Origin: JAGRMG01 sp047975215
GTDB taxonomy: Bacteria > Pseudomonadota > Alphaproteobacteria > Rhodobacterales > Rhodobacteraceae
Direction: 5' to 3'
DNA length: 64,000 nucleotides
NCBI GenBank assembly: GCA_047975215.1
Contig: JBKEDD010000112.1
Span: forward strand, 5,963-69,962
This document shows positions 8,742-17,865 of the stretch, piece by piece. How positions within the stretch are numbered: the first letter of the stretch is position 1; each line of letters opens with the position of its first letter. The translations under genes were made by a program, and so were the position numbers. The notes under the pieces were generated by a model. It saw nothing but the letters and a program-made list of their open reading frames with translations. It did no database searches and had not been told where the DNA came from.

Positions 8742-10016
8742 TCAGCCGTTTTCGCGCAGCACCCCGCCGGCCAGATAGAGCGAACCGCAGATCAGCACCC
8801 GCGCCGCGCCATCGCCTTCGGCTATTCGCGCGAGCGCCCCGGCGACATCCCCGGCCGTGGCGGCCCGCAATCCGACAGCGCGCGCGGCTGCCGCCGTTTC
8901 TGCGGCGCTCAGCGTGTTGGACTCGCCGGGGATGGATACCGCCGTCAGGCTCTCGGTGATTCCGGCAAGCGGGCGCAGATATCCCTTCACGTCCTTGGTG
9001 TTCAGCATGCCGCAGATCAGATGCGTCGGGCGCGCCGGCAGGCTGGCCAGATGCGCCGCCAGCGCCTGCCCGGCGGCAGGGTTGTGGCCTCCGTCCAGCC
9101 ACAGTTCAACACCCGGTGCCATCTGCGCCAACGGTCCGTGACGCAACCGCTGCATGCGCGCCGGCCAGTCGGCCCGCGTCACCGCCGCCTCGCAGGCCGC
9201 TCCGCCCAGCCCGAGATGGCGCAGCGCCGCCAGCGCCGCGCCGGCATTGTGCAACTGATGCGCGCCGGGAAGGTTTGGCAGCGCCAGATCGCACAGCCCG
9301 GTTTCATCACTGTAGACCAGGCGGCCGCGTTCCTGCGCCACATGCCAGTGCTGGCCATGCGCGATCAGTGGCGCACCCAGGCGCGCCGCCTGACGTTCGA
9401 TCACCGCCATGGCCTCGTCGAGCTGAGGGCCGACGACACAGGGAACCCCGCGTTTGATGATACCGGCCTTCTCGAAAGCGATCTGTGCCAGCGTATCGCC
9501 CAGATATTGCTGATGGTCGATCGACACCGGGGTTATGATCGTCAGGGCCGGATGCGCGATCACGTTGGTCGCGTCCAGCCGCCCGCCCAGCCCGACCTCG
9601 AGCAGGGTGTAATCCGCAGAAACGCGGGCAAAGGCCAACAGGGCGGCGCAGGTGGTGATCTCGAAATAGGTGATCGGGGCGTCGTCATTGGCGACATGGC
9701 ATTCATCCAGCACCGCGCTCAGGTCGGGTTCTGAAATCAGCGCACCCGCCACCCGGATGCGTTCGTGAAACCGCGCCAGATGCGGCGAGGTATAGGCATG
9801 CGCGGCAAGGCCCGCGCCCTCCAGCCCGGCCCGGATCATCGCCAGCGTCGACCCCTTGCCGTTGGTGCCGGCGACGTGGATCACCGGCGGCAAGCGGTCC
9901 TGCGGGTTGCCCAGCGCCGACAGCAGGCGCCAGACCCGGTCAAGCGTCAGGTCGATGATCTTGGGGTGCAGCGCCATCATCCGCTTCAGGATGACATCCG
10001 AGGACGGGTGCGTCAT
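8742..10016 (-). CDS. folC: Dihydrofolate synthase / folylpolyglutamate synthase
   Basis: A 424-residue Mur-ligase-type enzyme. It adds glutamate to dihydropteroate and to reduced folates using ATP. The nucleotide-binding motif VAGTNGKGSTLAMI (about 48-61) is followed by SPHLARFHERI and the central-domain LLEVGLGGRLDATN. The late segment LWLDGGHNPAA is typical of FolC. The gene begins with an ATGA overlap at the end of accD, and accD-folC is a common operon in bacteria. It converges on zapE. Confidence 0.95.
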   Translation of the reverse strand: MTHPSSDVILKRMMALHPKIIDLTLDRVWRLLSALGNPQDRLPPVIHVAGTNGKGSTLAMIRAGLEGAGLAAHAYTSPHLARFHERIRVAGALISEPDLSAVLDECHVANDDAPITYFEITTCAALLAFARVSADYTLLEVGLGGRLDATNVIAHPALTIITPVSIDHQQYLGDTLAQIAFEKAGIIKRGVPCVVGPQLDEAMAVIERQAARLGAPLIAHGQHWHVAQERGRLVYSDETGLCDLALPNLPGAHQLHNAGAALAALRHLGLGGAACEAAVTRADWPARMQRLRHGPLAQMAPGVELWLDGGHNPAAGQALAAHLASLPARPTHLICGMLNTKDVKGYLRPLAGITESLTAVSIPGESNTLSAAETAAAARAVGLRAATAGDVAGALARIAEGDGAARVLICGSLYLAGGVLRENG

Positions 10017-10966
10017 TTTCCGGCGGTTTCGCCCGAATTTGCCGCCGCTTCGGCCGCATCCGGCTGCTTTGCCGCGGTGGCCTTGTCTGGGGGCGGAAGG
10101 TCGCCCTTGACCGGCGGCGCGAGGCCCAGCAGCATCCGCGTGATGGCAATCAGTTCGTCGCGCAGGGCGGTGCGGGGCGTCACCCGGTCAAGCATTCCGT
10201 GATCCAGCAGGTACTCGGCGCGCTGGAACCCGTCAGGCAGGGTTTCGCGGATGGTCTGTTCGATCACCCGCGGCCCGGCGAAACAGATCAGCGCACCCGG
10301 TTCCGCGATATGCACGTCGCCCAGCATCGCAAAGCTGGCCGTGACGCCGCCGGTGGTGGGATGCGTCAGCACCACGATATAGGGCAGCCCGGCCTCTTTC
10401 AGCATCTGCACCGCGACGGTAGTGCGCGGCATCTGCATCAGCGACAGGATTCCTTCCTGCATCCGGGCGCCACCGGCAGCGGAAAACAGGATCAGCGGGC
10501 GTTTCAGTTTTACCGCCTGTTGCGCGGCGGCGATGATGGCGTTGCCGACATACATGCCCATCGAGCCGCCCATAAACGAAAAGTCCTGCGCCGCCGCGAC
10601 GATGGGCGTGCGGCCTATGTCGCCGGTGGCGACAAGCATCGCCTCTTTCTCGCCGGTGGCTTTCTGCGCGGCCTTCATGCGGTCGGGATATTTCTTCTGG
10701 TCGCGGAAATGCAGCGGATCGGCGACCGGTTCGGGCACCGCGACTTCGTTGAACACACCGCCGTCGAACAGCGCCCTGAACCGCGCCCGGGGCGAGATGG
10801 CCATGTGATGCCCGCAATTGGTGCAGACATTCAGGTTCTCGCTCAACTCGCGGTGAAACAGCATCGAGCCGCATTCGTCGCATTTCTGCCAGAGGTTCTC
10901 GGGCGTCTCGCGGCGCGAAAAGATCGAGTTGATCCGCGGCCGGACGTAATTGGTGATCCAGTTCAT
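10013..10966 (-). CDS. accD: Acetyl-CoA carboxylase carboxyltransferase subunit beta
   Basis: A 317-residue carboxyltransferase beta subunit. The N-terminal zinc ribbon is clear: C29, C32, C48 and C51 (CDEC and CTNC). The crotonase-fold core contains DFSFMGGSMG and SAAGGARMQEGILSLMQM. It works with AccA, AccB and AccC to make malonyl-CoA for fatty-acid synthesis. The start MNWITNYVRP is the conserved family N-terminus, so the longer in-frame extension was rejected. The C-terminal tail after about residue 285 is low-complexity (Ala/Pro-rich). It overlaps folC by 4 nt. Confidence 0.96.
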   Translation of the reverse strand: MNWITNYVRPRINSIFSRRETPENLWQKCDECGSMLFHRELSENLNVCTNCGHHMAISPRARFRALFDGGVFNEVAVPEPVADPLHFRDQKKYPDRMKAAQKATGEKEAMLVATGDIGRTPIVAAAQDFSFMGGSMGMYVGNAIIAAAQQAVKLKRPLILFSAAGGARMQEGILSLMQMPRTTVAVQMLKEAGLPYIVVLTHPTTGGVTASFAMLGDVHIAEPGALICFAGPRVIEQTIRETLPDGFQRAEYLLDHGMLDRVTPRTALRDELIAITRMLLGLAPPVKGDLPPPDKATAAKQPDAAEAAANSGETAGK

Positions 10967-11027
10967 GAGACAAACCCTTGCGCAACACCCTGAGGGCCGA
11001 GATAAGCCCAAGGGCCGGCAAATGCAA

Positions 11028-11921
11028 TCAACGCGCGATGGCGATACGCGCCGCCAGCCAGGCAATCAGCATGGTCGCGAAATCCACCGCCAGCCATGCA
11101 CGCAACGCGCCGGTATCGGACATCTCGTAGGGCAGCACATATAGCGACAGCCCGTTCAGCCCGCCGGGCATGGACACCAGCAGCAATGCCGTCACGTTGT
11201 TGAACAGATGCACGGCGATGGCCGGCCCCAGGGTGCCCGCCCGCGCCGTCAGGTCGGCCATGAGCAACCCGAACAGCCCGGCCCAGATCGCGATGAGCGG
11301 CGCGTTCGCCCCGGCTTCGGCCGGAACGAAATGGCCCAGCGAGAACAGCGCCGCGGGTACAACCATCCACACCAGCGGACTCTGGAACCTGGCCGCCAGC
11401 GTCTGCTGGATATAGCCGCGAAACAGGATTTCCTCGGCGCTGACCTGAATCAGGACGGCGCCCAGCGACAGCGGCAGAAGCATCGCCCAGACCGCCGGAT
11501 CCAGATTGGGCCGCAGCGTCACGCCCATATCGTAAGGCGGCAGCACCAGCACAAGCGCACCCAGCACCAGCAACAGGCGCAGAACCCGCCAGAACTGCGC
11601 CAGCGCCAGCCCCGGCGGCCCGATCAGGCCCGCCCCGGCGCGCCGGTGCAGAAGCCGCGCCGCCAGCATCGTGGCCAGCGTGACAAACCCGAAACCGCCC
11701 AGCAGCACCAGCATCGGGCCGGGTGCATTGCCGCGCAGCACCTCGGAGCCGCGCCAGCGGCCGGGCGCCAGCGCGCCAAGCAGATCGTGCAGCAGCGCGT
11801 TCAGCCCCAATGACAGCGCGGCGATCAGGACCAGCCCGGCCAGCAGCCGCCACGGCGCGCAGGCGGCCCGCGCCGGGGCGACCAGGCGTTCATGCGCGCG
11901 GTAGGCCGGCGGGTTACGCAT
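11028..11921 (-). CDS. CPBP family intramembrane metalloprotease (CAAX-like)
   Basis: A 297-residue integral membrane protein with about eight hydrophobic segments. The ABI/CPBP signature is present: SAEEILFRGYIQ (EExxxR motif), SLGHF and HLFNN, the glutamate, histidine and asparagine/histidine residues forming the putative metal site. Family members include CAAX prenyl endopeptidases and bacteriocin-immunity proteins; the bacterial substrate is unknown here. The ATG overlaps the last 8 nt of the upstream ABC/CNB-domain gene (ATGCGTAA), so the two are translationally coupled. An upstream in-frame start would overlap that gene far more and was rejected. Confidence 0.85.
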   Translation of the reverse strand: MRNPPAYRAHERLVAPARAACAPWRLLAGLVLIAALSLGLNALLHDLLGALAPGRWRGSEVLRGNAPGPMLVLLGGFGFVTLATMLAARLLHRRAGAGLIGPPGLALAQFWRVLRLLLVLGALVLVLPPYDMGVTLRPNLDPAVWAMLLPLSLGAVLIQVSAEEILFRGYIQQTLAARFQSPLVWMVVPAALFSLGHFVPAEAGANAPLIAIWAGLFGLLMADLTARAGTLGPAIAVHLFNNVTALLLVSMPGGLNGLSLYVLPYEMSDTGALRAWLAVDFATMLIAWLAARIAIAR

Positions 11922-14900
11922 CGCTCGGCCCGGTGCCCGGCAGCGTGCGGTCCGGCACATCCGCGGGCGCGGCATAATCTGCCAGGTTGATCTGTGCCAT
12001 CTGCAACATCTCCGTGGCGCCGGTCAGGTGGCGCGCCATCTCCTCCAGCAGTCGCAGCGCGACACCCGCATCGCTTTCGATCACGGCGCGGAACTCGGCG
12101 GCGCCGATCCTAAGAAACCCGGTCTGTTCGACCGCAACCAGATCAAGCATCCGGTGACCGCCCGCAATCACCGCCAGATCTCCGATCAGCCGCCCGGCTC
12201 CGACGACATAGACCGGCGGATCGCCCGACTCGGCATTGGGCAGGCGCATCTCGGCCCGCCCTGTCAGGCACAGATAGACCGCGTCGGCAACCTGTCCGTG
12301 ACGGAACACCGCCTGCCCCGGCGCGGCATCATACCATGCCGCGCTGAACGCGAGCAGCCTCCGGTTTCGCGCATCAAGCGCGCCGAACAGTTCGGATTCT
12401 GACAGGATGTCAAGCTTGCGGTCCAGATCCGCGGCCCCGCCGGCGGGCGCCACGGGCCGCACCCGCGCGGCACCGTCGATCCGCCCGTCGCGGATCTCGA
12501 CAAACATGTCCCAGGCCTGCGGATCGTCGAAATCGTCTTCCAGAAAGATCAGCGTCGTATCGGGAAAGAACCCGCGCAGCCGGTGAGGCAGCCGCCTGCG
12601 ATCGGCTGCGTCGTGGGCGGCCAGAACACCGTCCATGATCAGGATATCGGGCCGCTTGATCGCGGCGCGCCCGAAACCCGCGCGTTGCTGGAACGCCGGC
12701 GGCAGGTTGGCGCCGCCCAGCCCGGCGGACATGTCAAAAACCAGCGCGACGATCTGGCGCCGCAGACCGTGCGCCTGCAGGACATCAGCGACAACATCCT
12801 CGACCGCGTCGGCGCGCCCGCCCGTCGCCTTTGCCATTCGACCATAGATCGCGTTTTCCAGCAGCGTCAGGCGCGGCGCATAGCGGTCTTCGCCAAAGGG
12901 GACAAACATGTCGCCCGTCTGCGCCAGCAGCCTCGCGGCATGGGACTTGCGGATCGCCAGTATCCTGGCCTTGTATTCATCGGCGAAACCCGGCCCGATC
13001 TGTTCCGCGCTCATCAGGAACACCACGGTCAGCAGCAGCGCCCGCTCGGCCCCGCTCAGCCTGTCTTCTCCCAGAAGGCGGCGCCGCCGCACGATTTCTG
13101 TAAGCCGGTGATAGGTGGCCTCATCGATGCCCAGCCTGCGGAACAGGGGGTGGCCGGTATCGTCCTGCCCGAACGTCCGGTTCAGCAGCTCGACGACACC
13201 TGCGGCAATTTCCAGACCCTCTTGCGCGATACCCAGTTCGTCCAGCATCCGGAAAAACCCGGATTCGCGGGCAAGCCCGTCCTGGGTGATCTCGCGCGAA
13301 GGCGAGGCGAACAGCAGGTTGCCGCCCAGCGGTATCGCGGGGTTGAAGCCCTCGGGGTCGAAACGGTGCAACGCATCCGTCAGCCCCGAGGCGCGAAGGC
13401 GATCCGCGATCTCGGGGCGCAGCCGCACCACGGTATCGGCCAGTTCGGGGTGGCGCACAGGATCGAGCCGCGCCCTCAGGTTGCGGCGAAAGGCGTATTC
13501 TTCGGCCCCCATCAACTGAACCAGTTCGTACCACAGATCCTGCACCTGCTGCATGTCGCCAAGGCCGGCGATCGCCGGATCGCACCAGTCGCCGGCCGCC
13601 AGGTCGGTGCTGTTGCCGGAGCGCGCCGCTTCGATGCGCTGGCGTGCGAGTCCGGGCGGGTCGGCGCCTGCCGCGCAGGGGCGGATCCGCAGCGGCATCA
13701 GCAGGTTGTCGCCCAGCGTGCCGTCAAACAGGTAGGGGCGCGAATGGGCATAGCCGACCCGCGCCGCGATCACCGCCTGGTGCAGCCGGTCAAGCCGCTG
13801 CCCGGCCAGCGTAACCCGCCCCCGCACGGGCAGAACCTCGCGCACCAGCAGATGCGCCAGTGCCGCGCGTTCGGCGCCGCGGCGGCTGCGGATCGCGATG
13901 CAGCCCGCCTGCGGGATGGTCAGATCGATCTCTTCCAGAACCGGATTGCCGTCCTGGTCGGCCACGGTGACGTTGGAAATCTCGATCGGCCCGCGCAGAT
14001 GGGGAATGTCGCCGGGCGTTCCCTCGACCAGGGTTTCGGGAATCATGTTGGACGGCGCGAAGCGTTCCATCATGACATCCCAGCGCAGCGTCATCTCCTG
14101 CACCTGGTTGTAATAGGTCAGCAGATCGCGCCACGGGCCGCTCAGATCCTTGTAGGCGCCCAGCGCCGCCACCAGCGCGCCCACCGTGATCTCGCCGCGG
14201 ATCGCCAGATAGCCGCCGATCAGGTAGAACAGGAAGGGCGTGATCTGCGTGATCAGATTGTTGAGGAACTTCATGAAGTATTTCTTGCGGTAGATCCGGA
14301 AGCGCAGATCGAACAGTCGGCCCAGCCTGTCGGTGAACTGCGCCAGCCGGTAAGCCATGCCGCCATTGGCGCGCAGATCGCTTATCCCGGCGGCGGTCTC
14401 GCCGATCTCGGACGCAAGATGGCGGACCTCGACGATCCGGTCCTTGTTCAGCAGGTTGATCTGGCGTTGCAGCATCGGAATCAGCCAGGCCTGCAACGGT
14501 ATCAGCGCCACCGCCGCCAACCCGAACCAGACGCTTTGTGCAAACAGGAAGCCGACGATCGTCATCATCTGGCCGAACTGGAACACCGGCTGGGCGATAG
14601 CGTCGCCCATCAACCCGCCCATCGGTTCGGCCTCGGACGTGATCATCGCCACCAGTTCGCCCTGGCTGGTGGTGCGGAAATACGGGCGCGGAAACCGCAA
14701 CATGCGGTGAATCAACTGATAGCGCAGGCGCCTCAGCATACGTTCCGACAGCACGCCCTTGCGCGTGTTGAGATACATCTTGAGCATGCCGCCGATCAGC
14801 ACCGTGGCCAGGAACAGCCCGCACAGGATCACCAGATACTCGACCTGGCCGAAGCGCATACCGAACACGAGGACGGTGGCGGTGGCAGAACCGATGGCGT

Positions 14901-15030
14901 CGTTGACGATCATCTTGGGGAGTTGCAACGAGGCGTATAGAAACGGAAACGACATCAGCGTGACCAGCAGCAGCCACAACTGCTGGCGCCGGGAATGTTT
15001 CCAGATGAATGCGAACAGGGTGGGTTCCAT
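11914..15030 (-). CDS. ABC-exporter-like membrane protein with degenerate nucleotide-binding domain and C-terminal cyclic-nucleotide-binding domain
   Basis: A 1038-residue protein. Residues 1-320 resemble a type I ABC exporter membrane domain. A nucleotide-binding-like domain starts near 348 but is split by an insertion of about 260 residues (450-715). All ATPase motifs are eroded: the Walker A position reads AIRSRRGAERA (379-389), the signature position ANLPPAFQQR, and Walker B ILIMDG lacks the catalytic glutamate. The H-loop position LIFLEDD lacks histidine. Residues 875-1000 match a Crp-type cyclic-nucleotide-binding fold (VFRHGQVADAVYLCLTGRAE). The frame is intact, so this is a maintained non-canonical protein. 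A GTG at 15066 is an alternative start. The substrate is unknown. Confidence 0.8.
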   Translation of the reverse strand: MEPTLFAFIWKHSRRQQLWLLLVTLMSFPFLYASLQLPKMIVNDAIGSATATVLVFGMRFGQVEYLVILCGLFLATVLIGGMLKMYLNTRKGVLSERMLRRLRYQLIHRMLRFPRPYFRTTSQGELVAMITSEAEPMGGLMGDAIAQPVFQFGQMMTIVGFLFAQSVWFGLAAVALIPLQAWLIPMLQRQINLLNKDRIVEVRHLASEIGETAAGISDLRANGGMAYRLAQFTDRLGRLFDLRFRIYRKKYFMKFLNNLITQITPFLFYLIGGYLAIRGEITVGALVAALGAYKDLSGPWRDLLTYYNQVQEMTLRWDVMMERFAPSNMIPETLVEGTPGDIPHLRGPIEISNVTVADQDGNPVLEEIDLTIPQAGCIAIRSRRGAERAALAHLLVREVLPVRGRVTLAGQRLDRLHQAVIAARVGYAHSRPYLFDGTLGDNLLMPLRIRPCAAGADPPGLARQRIEAARSGNSTDLAAGDWCDPAIAGLGDMQQVQDLWYELVQLMGAEEYAFRRNLRARLDPVRHPELADTVVRLRPEIADRLRASGLTDALHRFDPEGFNPAIPLGGNLLFASPSREITQDGLARESGFFRMLDELGIAQEGLEIAAGVVELLNRTFGQDDTGHPLFRRLGIDEATYHRLTEIVRRRRLLGEDRLSGAERALLLTVVFLMSAEQIGPGFADEYKARILAIRKSHAARLLAQTGDMFVPFGEDRYAPRLTLLENAIYGRMAKATGGRADAVEDVVADVLQAHGLRRQIVALVFDMSAGLGGANLPPAFQQRAGFGRAAIKRPDILIMDGVLAAHDAADRRRLPHRLRGFFPDTTLIFLEDDFDDPQAWDMFVEIRDGRIDGAARVRPVAPAGGAADLDRKLDILSESELFGALDARNRRLLAFSAAWYDAAPGQAVFRHGQVADAVYLCLTGRAEMRLPNAESGDPPVYVVGAGRLIGDLAVIAGGHRMLDLVAVEQTGFLRIGAAEFRAVIESDAGVALRLLEEMARHLTGATEMLQMAQINLADYAAPADVPDRTLPGTGPSDA

Positions 15031-15297
15031 GGCCGCGAACCTGCCCTCCCGCGCCCGCCGTTGCACAATGCCGACGTATACGCCACTGCGCCCTGCCGGC
15101 CAGTCCAGAGGTTAGGCACCGGGGCGCGCGATTACAAGCAGCGGCCCCCCGCCCTGCCCCGGCGGCAGCGGCGAAAACGCCCCGGCGCCCAACAAATTCG
15201 GCGCAGTTCGCAATTGCCGGGTTATTTCGCCAAAACGGTTTCGCTACAGTATCGCCAAATCGACAGGCATCGTCACGCCGACGGTGACAGGTGGGAT

Positions 15298-16059
15298 ATG
15301 GGCAGGATACTGGATCGGCTGTTTCACGCGCGCGCATTGGGCCGCTGGCGCCGTGCTGCCCGCCATGCAGAGACCGCGACGCTGGGCGAATTGCGGCTTC
15401 AGCGCGGTCAGGCGCGTCAGCTGCGCACCCATCTTGACCGGCTGATCCATGTCGCCGAAGGCCGCCTGGCCCTGCCGATGATCGGATCATCCTTCTTTCC
15501 GCGACCGCACGGAACCGACTGGTCATGGCGCCCGGAACTGTGGCGCGGGCCACTGCCGTCGCCCGGCCTGTCCTCGGTTCCGACCAAATCCATGCTCGGT
15601 TCAGAGGTGACGCTGTTTCACGACTGCGCCTATTCCGAGTTGACGCTTCGCCAGTTGCGCAACACCCGCGAACGCGACCTTGCCCCCTACGGGCTGCGCA
15701 TGGACGTGTTCAAGTTCGACGGCTCGTTCCTGTCGCTGGTCATCGACCTGCCGGACGGCGCGGCGCAGGGGCTGACCCGCGACCACCTGCTGCGGGTCGA
15801 CACCATCATCGAGACCGAAAAACCACTGGAGATCTTCGCGCGCCTGAACATCCGGCACGGCCCGAACACCGAACAGATCGTGCGCGAACTGCCGCTCGAC
15901 CAGCAGGATGTGATGGTCGAATTCGACCTGGCCTATTCACGGATGAACGAAAAGCGGGTCGAGAAGATCTGGCTCGACCTGATCTTCGAAGCACCCGACA
16001 TGAACCAGGTGGTGATCCGCGACCTGACCATTTCCCGACACCGCCGCGCCGCGATCTGA
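15298..16059 (+). CDS. Conserved hypothetical protein, probably DUF6478 family
   Basis: A 253-residue soluble protein with no signal peptide or membrane segment. It looks like a lineage-restricted Rhodobacterales family (I recall DUF6478), with PMIGSSFFPRPHGTDWSWRP and GSEVTLFHDC as striking conserved-looking stretches. The second half (about 110-250) is a beta-rich region ending VVIRDLTISRHRRA. The start ATG is preceded by AGGTGGG. The next gene follows after 11 nt, so the two form a unit. It is divergent from the degenerate ABC protein. No function is proposed. Confidence 0.7.
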   Translation: MGRILDRLFHARALGRWRRAARHAETATLGELRLQRGQARQLRTHLDRLIHVAEGRLALPMIGSSFFPRPHGTDWSWRPELWRGPLPSPGLSSVPTKSMLGSEVTLFHDCAYSELTLRQLRNTRERDLAPYGLRMDVFKFDGSFLSLVIDLPDGAAQGLTRDHLLRVDTIIETEKPLEIFARLNIRHGPNTEQIVRELPLDQQDVMVEFDLAYSRMNEKRVEKIWLDLIFEAPDMNQVVIRDLTISRHRRAAI

Positions 16060-16070
16060 GAGGCCCGCCC

Positions 16071-16445
16071 ATGAGCAACCTGACCCTGACCAAGCTCCGG
16101 ATGCGCAACGGCGTCTGGGAGGGCCGGCTTTCGGGCGCCACGGACGGCATAAGACCGATCGTCGGCGTGCGTTATCTCGACCGGTATGTCGAGGACGTGC
16201 GCCTGAGCGAATGCGACGAACCCGGCTGCTGGGACATCGCGATTCCGATCCCGGCCGAGGCCGTGGCCGACGGGGTACACACATTCCTTGTCACCGACGA
16301 GGTGGACGATGCCAGGCTGGGCGATTTCACCCTGATCGCGGGAGAATCCGTAGCCGACGACCTGCGGGCCGAGATGGAGCTTTTGCGCGCCGAACTGGAC
16401 ATGCTGAAACGCGCCTTCCGCCGGCATTGCCTCGAAACGATGTAG
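16071..16445 (+). CDS. Conserved hypothetical protein with C-terminal coiled coil
   Basis: A 124-residue acidic protein that I do not recognise. It starts MSNLTLTKLRMRNGVWEGRL; the N-terminal 95 residues look like a small beta-sandwich (alternating hydrophobics, GVHTFLVTDEV). The last 30 residues form a heptad-like helix (LRAEMELLRAELDMLKRAF), suggesting oligomerisation. The ATG lies 11 nt after the preceding stop, so it is probably cotranscribed with the DUF6478-like gene. A GC-rich hairpin follows. Confidence 0.7.
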   Translation: MSNLTLTKLRMRNGVWEGRLSGATDGIRPIVGVRYLDRYVEDVRLSECDEPGCWDIAIPIPAEAVADGVHTFLVTDEVDDARLGDFTLIAGESVADDLRAEMELLRAELDMLKRAFRRHCLETM

Positions 16446-16464
16446 GGTTTCGCACGGATCCCCC

Positions 16465-16491
16465 GGCCGGGCCGGTTCGTCCGGCCCGGCC
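16465..16491. terminator. Candidate bidirectional terminator hairpin
   Basis: An 11-bp perfect GC-rich stem (GGCCGGGCCGG against CCGGCCCGGCC) with loop TTCGT lies between convergent genes, 20 nt after the plus-strand stop and 31 nt after the ctpA stop. There is no T-tract, but strength and position favour termination. Confidence 0.5.
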
Positions 16492-16521
16492 CGGCCGACA
16501 GGCAACGGGGACCGGTGGCCC

Positions 16522-17859
16522 CTACTCCTTCGGGCCCAGCGCCGACAGGCCCTTGAGGATATCGACGGCATAGGCCAGCTGGTAATCCTTTTCGCGCAGT
16601 TCGGCCGAAGCTTCCGCCTTGGCGCGGTCCTCCTCGATCTGGCGGATCTCGTCCTCGGTCAGGCTGTCGTTGTTCAGCCGGCCGCGCAGATCGGCCTCGG
16701 AGCGGGACTTGCGGGCCTTGTTCTCGTCTTCCTCCCCGGCAGCGGGCCGGGTGCGGGGTTGCTGCACCACGATGTCGGGCGATACCCCCAGCGCCTGAAT
16801 CGACCGTCCCGAAGGCGTGTAATAGCGGGCCGTGGTCAGGCGCATGGCACCCTCACCGCGAAGCGGCATCACCGTCTGCACCGAGCCCTTGCCGAAACTC
16901 TTGGTGCCCACGACGATGGCGCGACGGTGATCTTTCAGCGCGCCAGCGACGATTTCGGACGCAGAGGCCGAGCCGCCGTTGATCAGCACCACGATCGGCT
17001 TGCCCTCGGCCAGATCGCCCGGCGTGGCGTTGAAGCGTTCGCCGTCCTCGGGGTTGCGGCCGCGTGTGCTGACGATCTCGCCCTTTTCCATGAACGCGTC
17101 GGCGACCTTGATCGCTTGGTTCAGCAGACCGCCGGGATTGTTGCGCAGGTCCAGAACGAAGCCGTCGATATTGTCCATCCCGCCGGCCTCTTCGACCTGT
17201 TTTTTCAGACCCTCGATCAGGTTCGGCGTGGTTTGTTCGTTAAAGGTGGTGATCCGCAGCACGACCGCATCGCCTTCGTTGCGCGAACGTACCGCCGTCA
17301 GCTTGATGGTGTCGCGGATGATGGACACGTCGAACGGTTCGGGCTCGCCCTCGCGCACCACGGTAATGACGATCTCGGATCCGACCGGACCACGCATCAG
17401 TTCCACCGCCTGATCGAGCGTCAGACCCAGCACGCTTTCACTGTCCACATGGGTAATGAAATCGCCCGCCTCGATCCCGGCTTCCTCGGCCGGGGTGCCG
17501 TCGATCGGCGACACCACCTTGACAAAGCCTTCCTCTTGCGTGACCTCGATACCAAGCCCGCCGAATTCGCCCCGCGTCTGTACCCGCATGTTGGCGGCAT
17601 CGTCCGGCGAGAGATAGCTCGAATGCGGATCGAGCGAGGTCAACATGCCGTTGATCGCCGCCTCGATCAGCTTCTTCTCGTCCACCTCCTCGACATATTG
17701 CGCGCGAATGCGTTCAAAGATGTCGCCAAACAGGTCGAGCTGTTCATAGACGGTAGAGTTGCGCGCGGTTTCCTGAGCCACCAGCGGCCCGGCGATCTGG
17801 GTGGTCGCCACGACGCCGGCCACGGTGCCGCCCAGGGCGGCCATCACGAATTTCCTCAT
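16522..17859 (-). CDS. ctpA: C-terminal processing peptidase, S41 family
   Basis: A 445-residue periplasmic serine protease. A signal peptide or anchor covers residues 1-28. The PDZ domain spans about 98-175 (GEFGGLGIEV onward). The S41 catalytic domain holds the Ser-Lys dyad S299 in GSASASEI and K324 in KSFGKGSVQ. The C-terminal 70 residues are charged and helical. CtpA-type proteases trim or degrade envelope proteins, including peptidoglycan hydrolases. It is the last gene of a gpmI-envC-ctpA operon, 6 nt after the envC stop; in other proteobacteria the EnvC/LytM-CtpA pairing fits control of cell-wall hydrolysis. Confidence 0.94.
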   Translation of the reverse strand: MRKFVMAALGGTVAGVVATTQIAGPLVAQETARNSTVYEQLDLFGDIFERIRAQYVEEVDEKKLIEAAINGMLTSLDPHSSYLSPDDAANMRVQTRGEFGGLGIEVTQEEGFVKVVSPIDGTPAEEAGIEAGDFITHVDSESVLGLTLDQAVELMRGPVGSEIVITVVREGEPEPFDVSIIRDTIKLTAVRSRNEGDAVVLRITTFNEQTTPNLIEGLKKQVEEAGGMDNIDGFVLDLRNNPGGLLNQAIKVADAFMEKGEIVSTRGRNPEDGERFNATPGDLAEGKPIVVLINGGSASASEIVAGALKDHRRAIVVGTKSFGKGSVQTVMPLRGEGAMRLTTARYYTPSGRSIQALGVSPDIVVQQPRTRPAAGEEDENKARKSRSEADLRGRLNNDSLTEDEIRQIEEDRAKAEASAELREKDYQLAYAVDILKGLSALGPKE

Positions 17860-17865
17860 GTCTTG

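Noticed and set aside
12583..14940. 785-codon open frame on the plus strand
   Set aside because: It lies wholly antisense to the pseudo-ABC gene, with low-complexity Arg/Gln/Ala-rich composition typical of high-GC shadow frames.
11914..15030. Possibility that the degenerate ABC gene is a pseudogene
   Set aside because: The frame is uninterrupted over 1038 codons, with an added well-formed cyclic-nucleotide-binding domain and tight coupling to the next gene.
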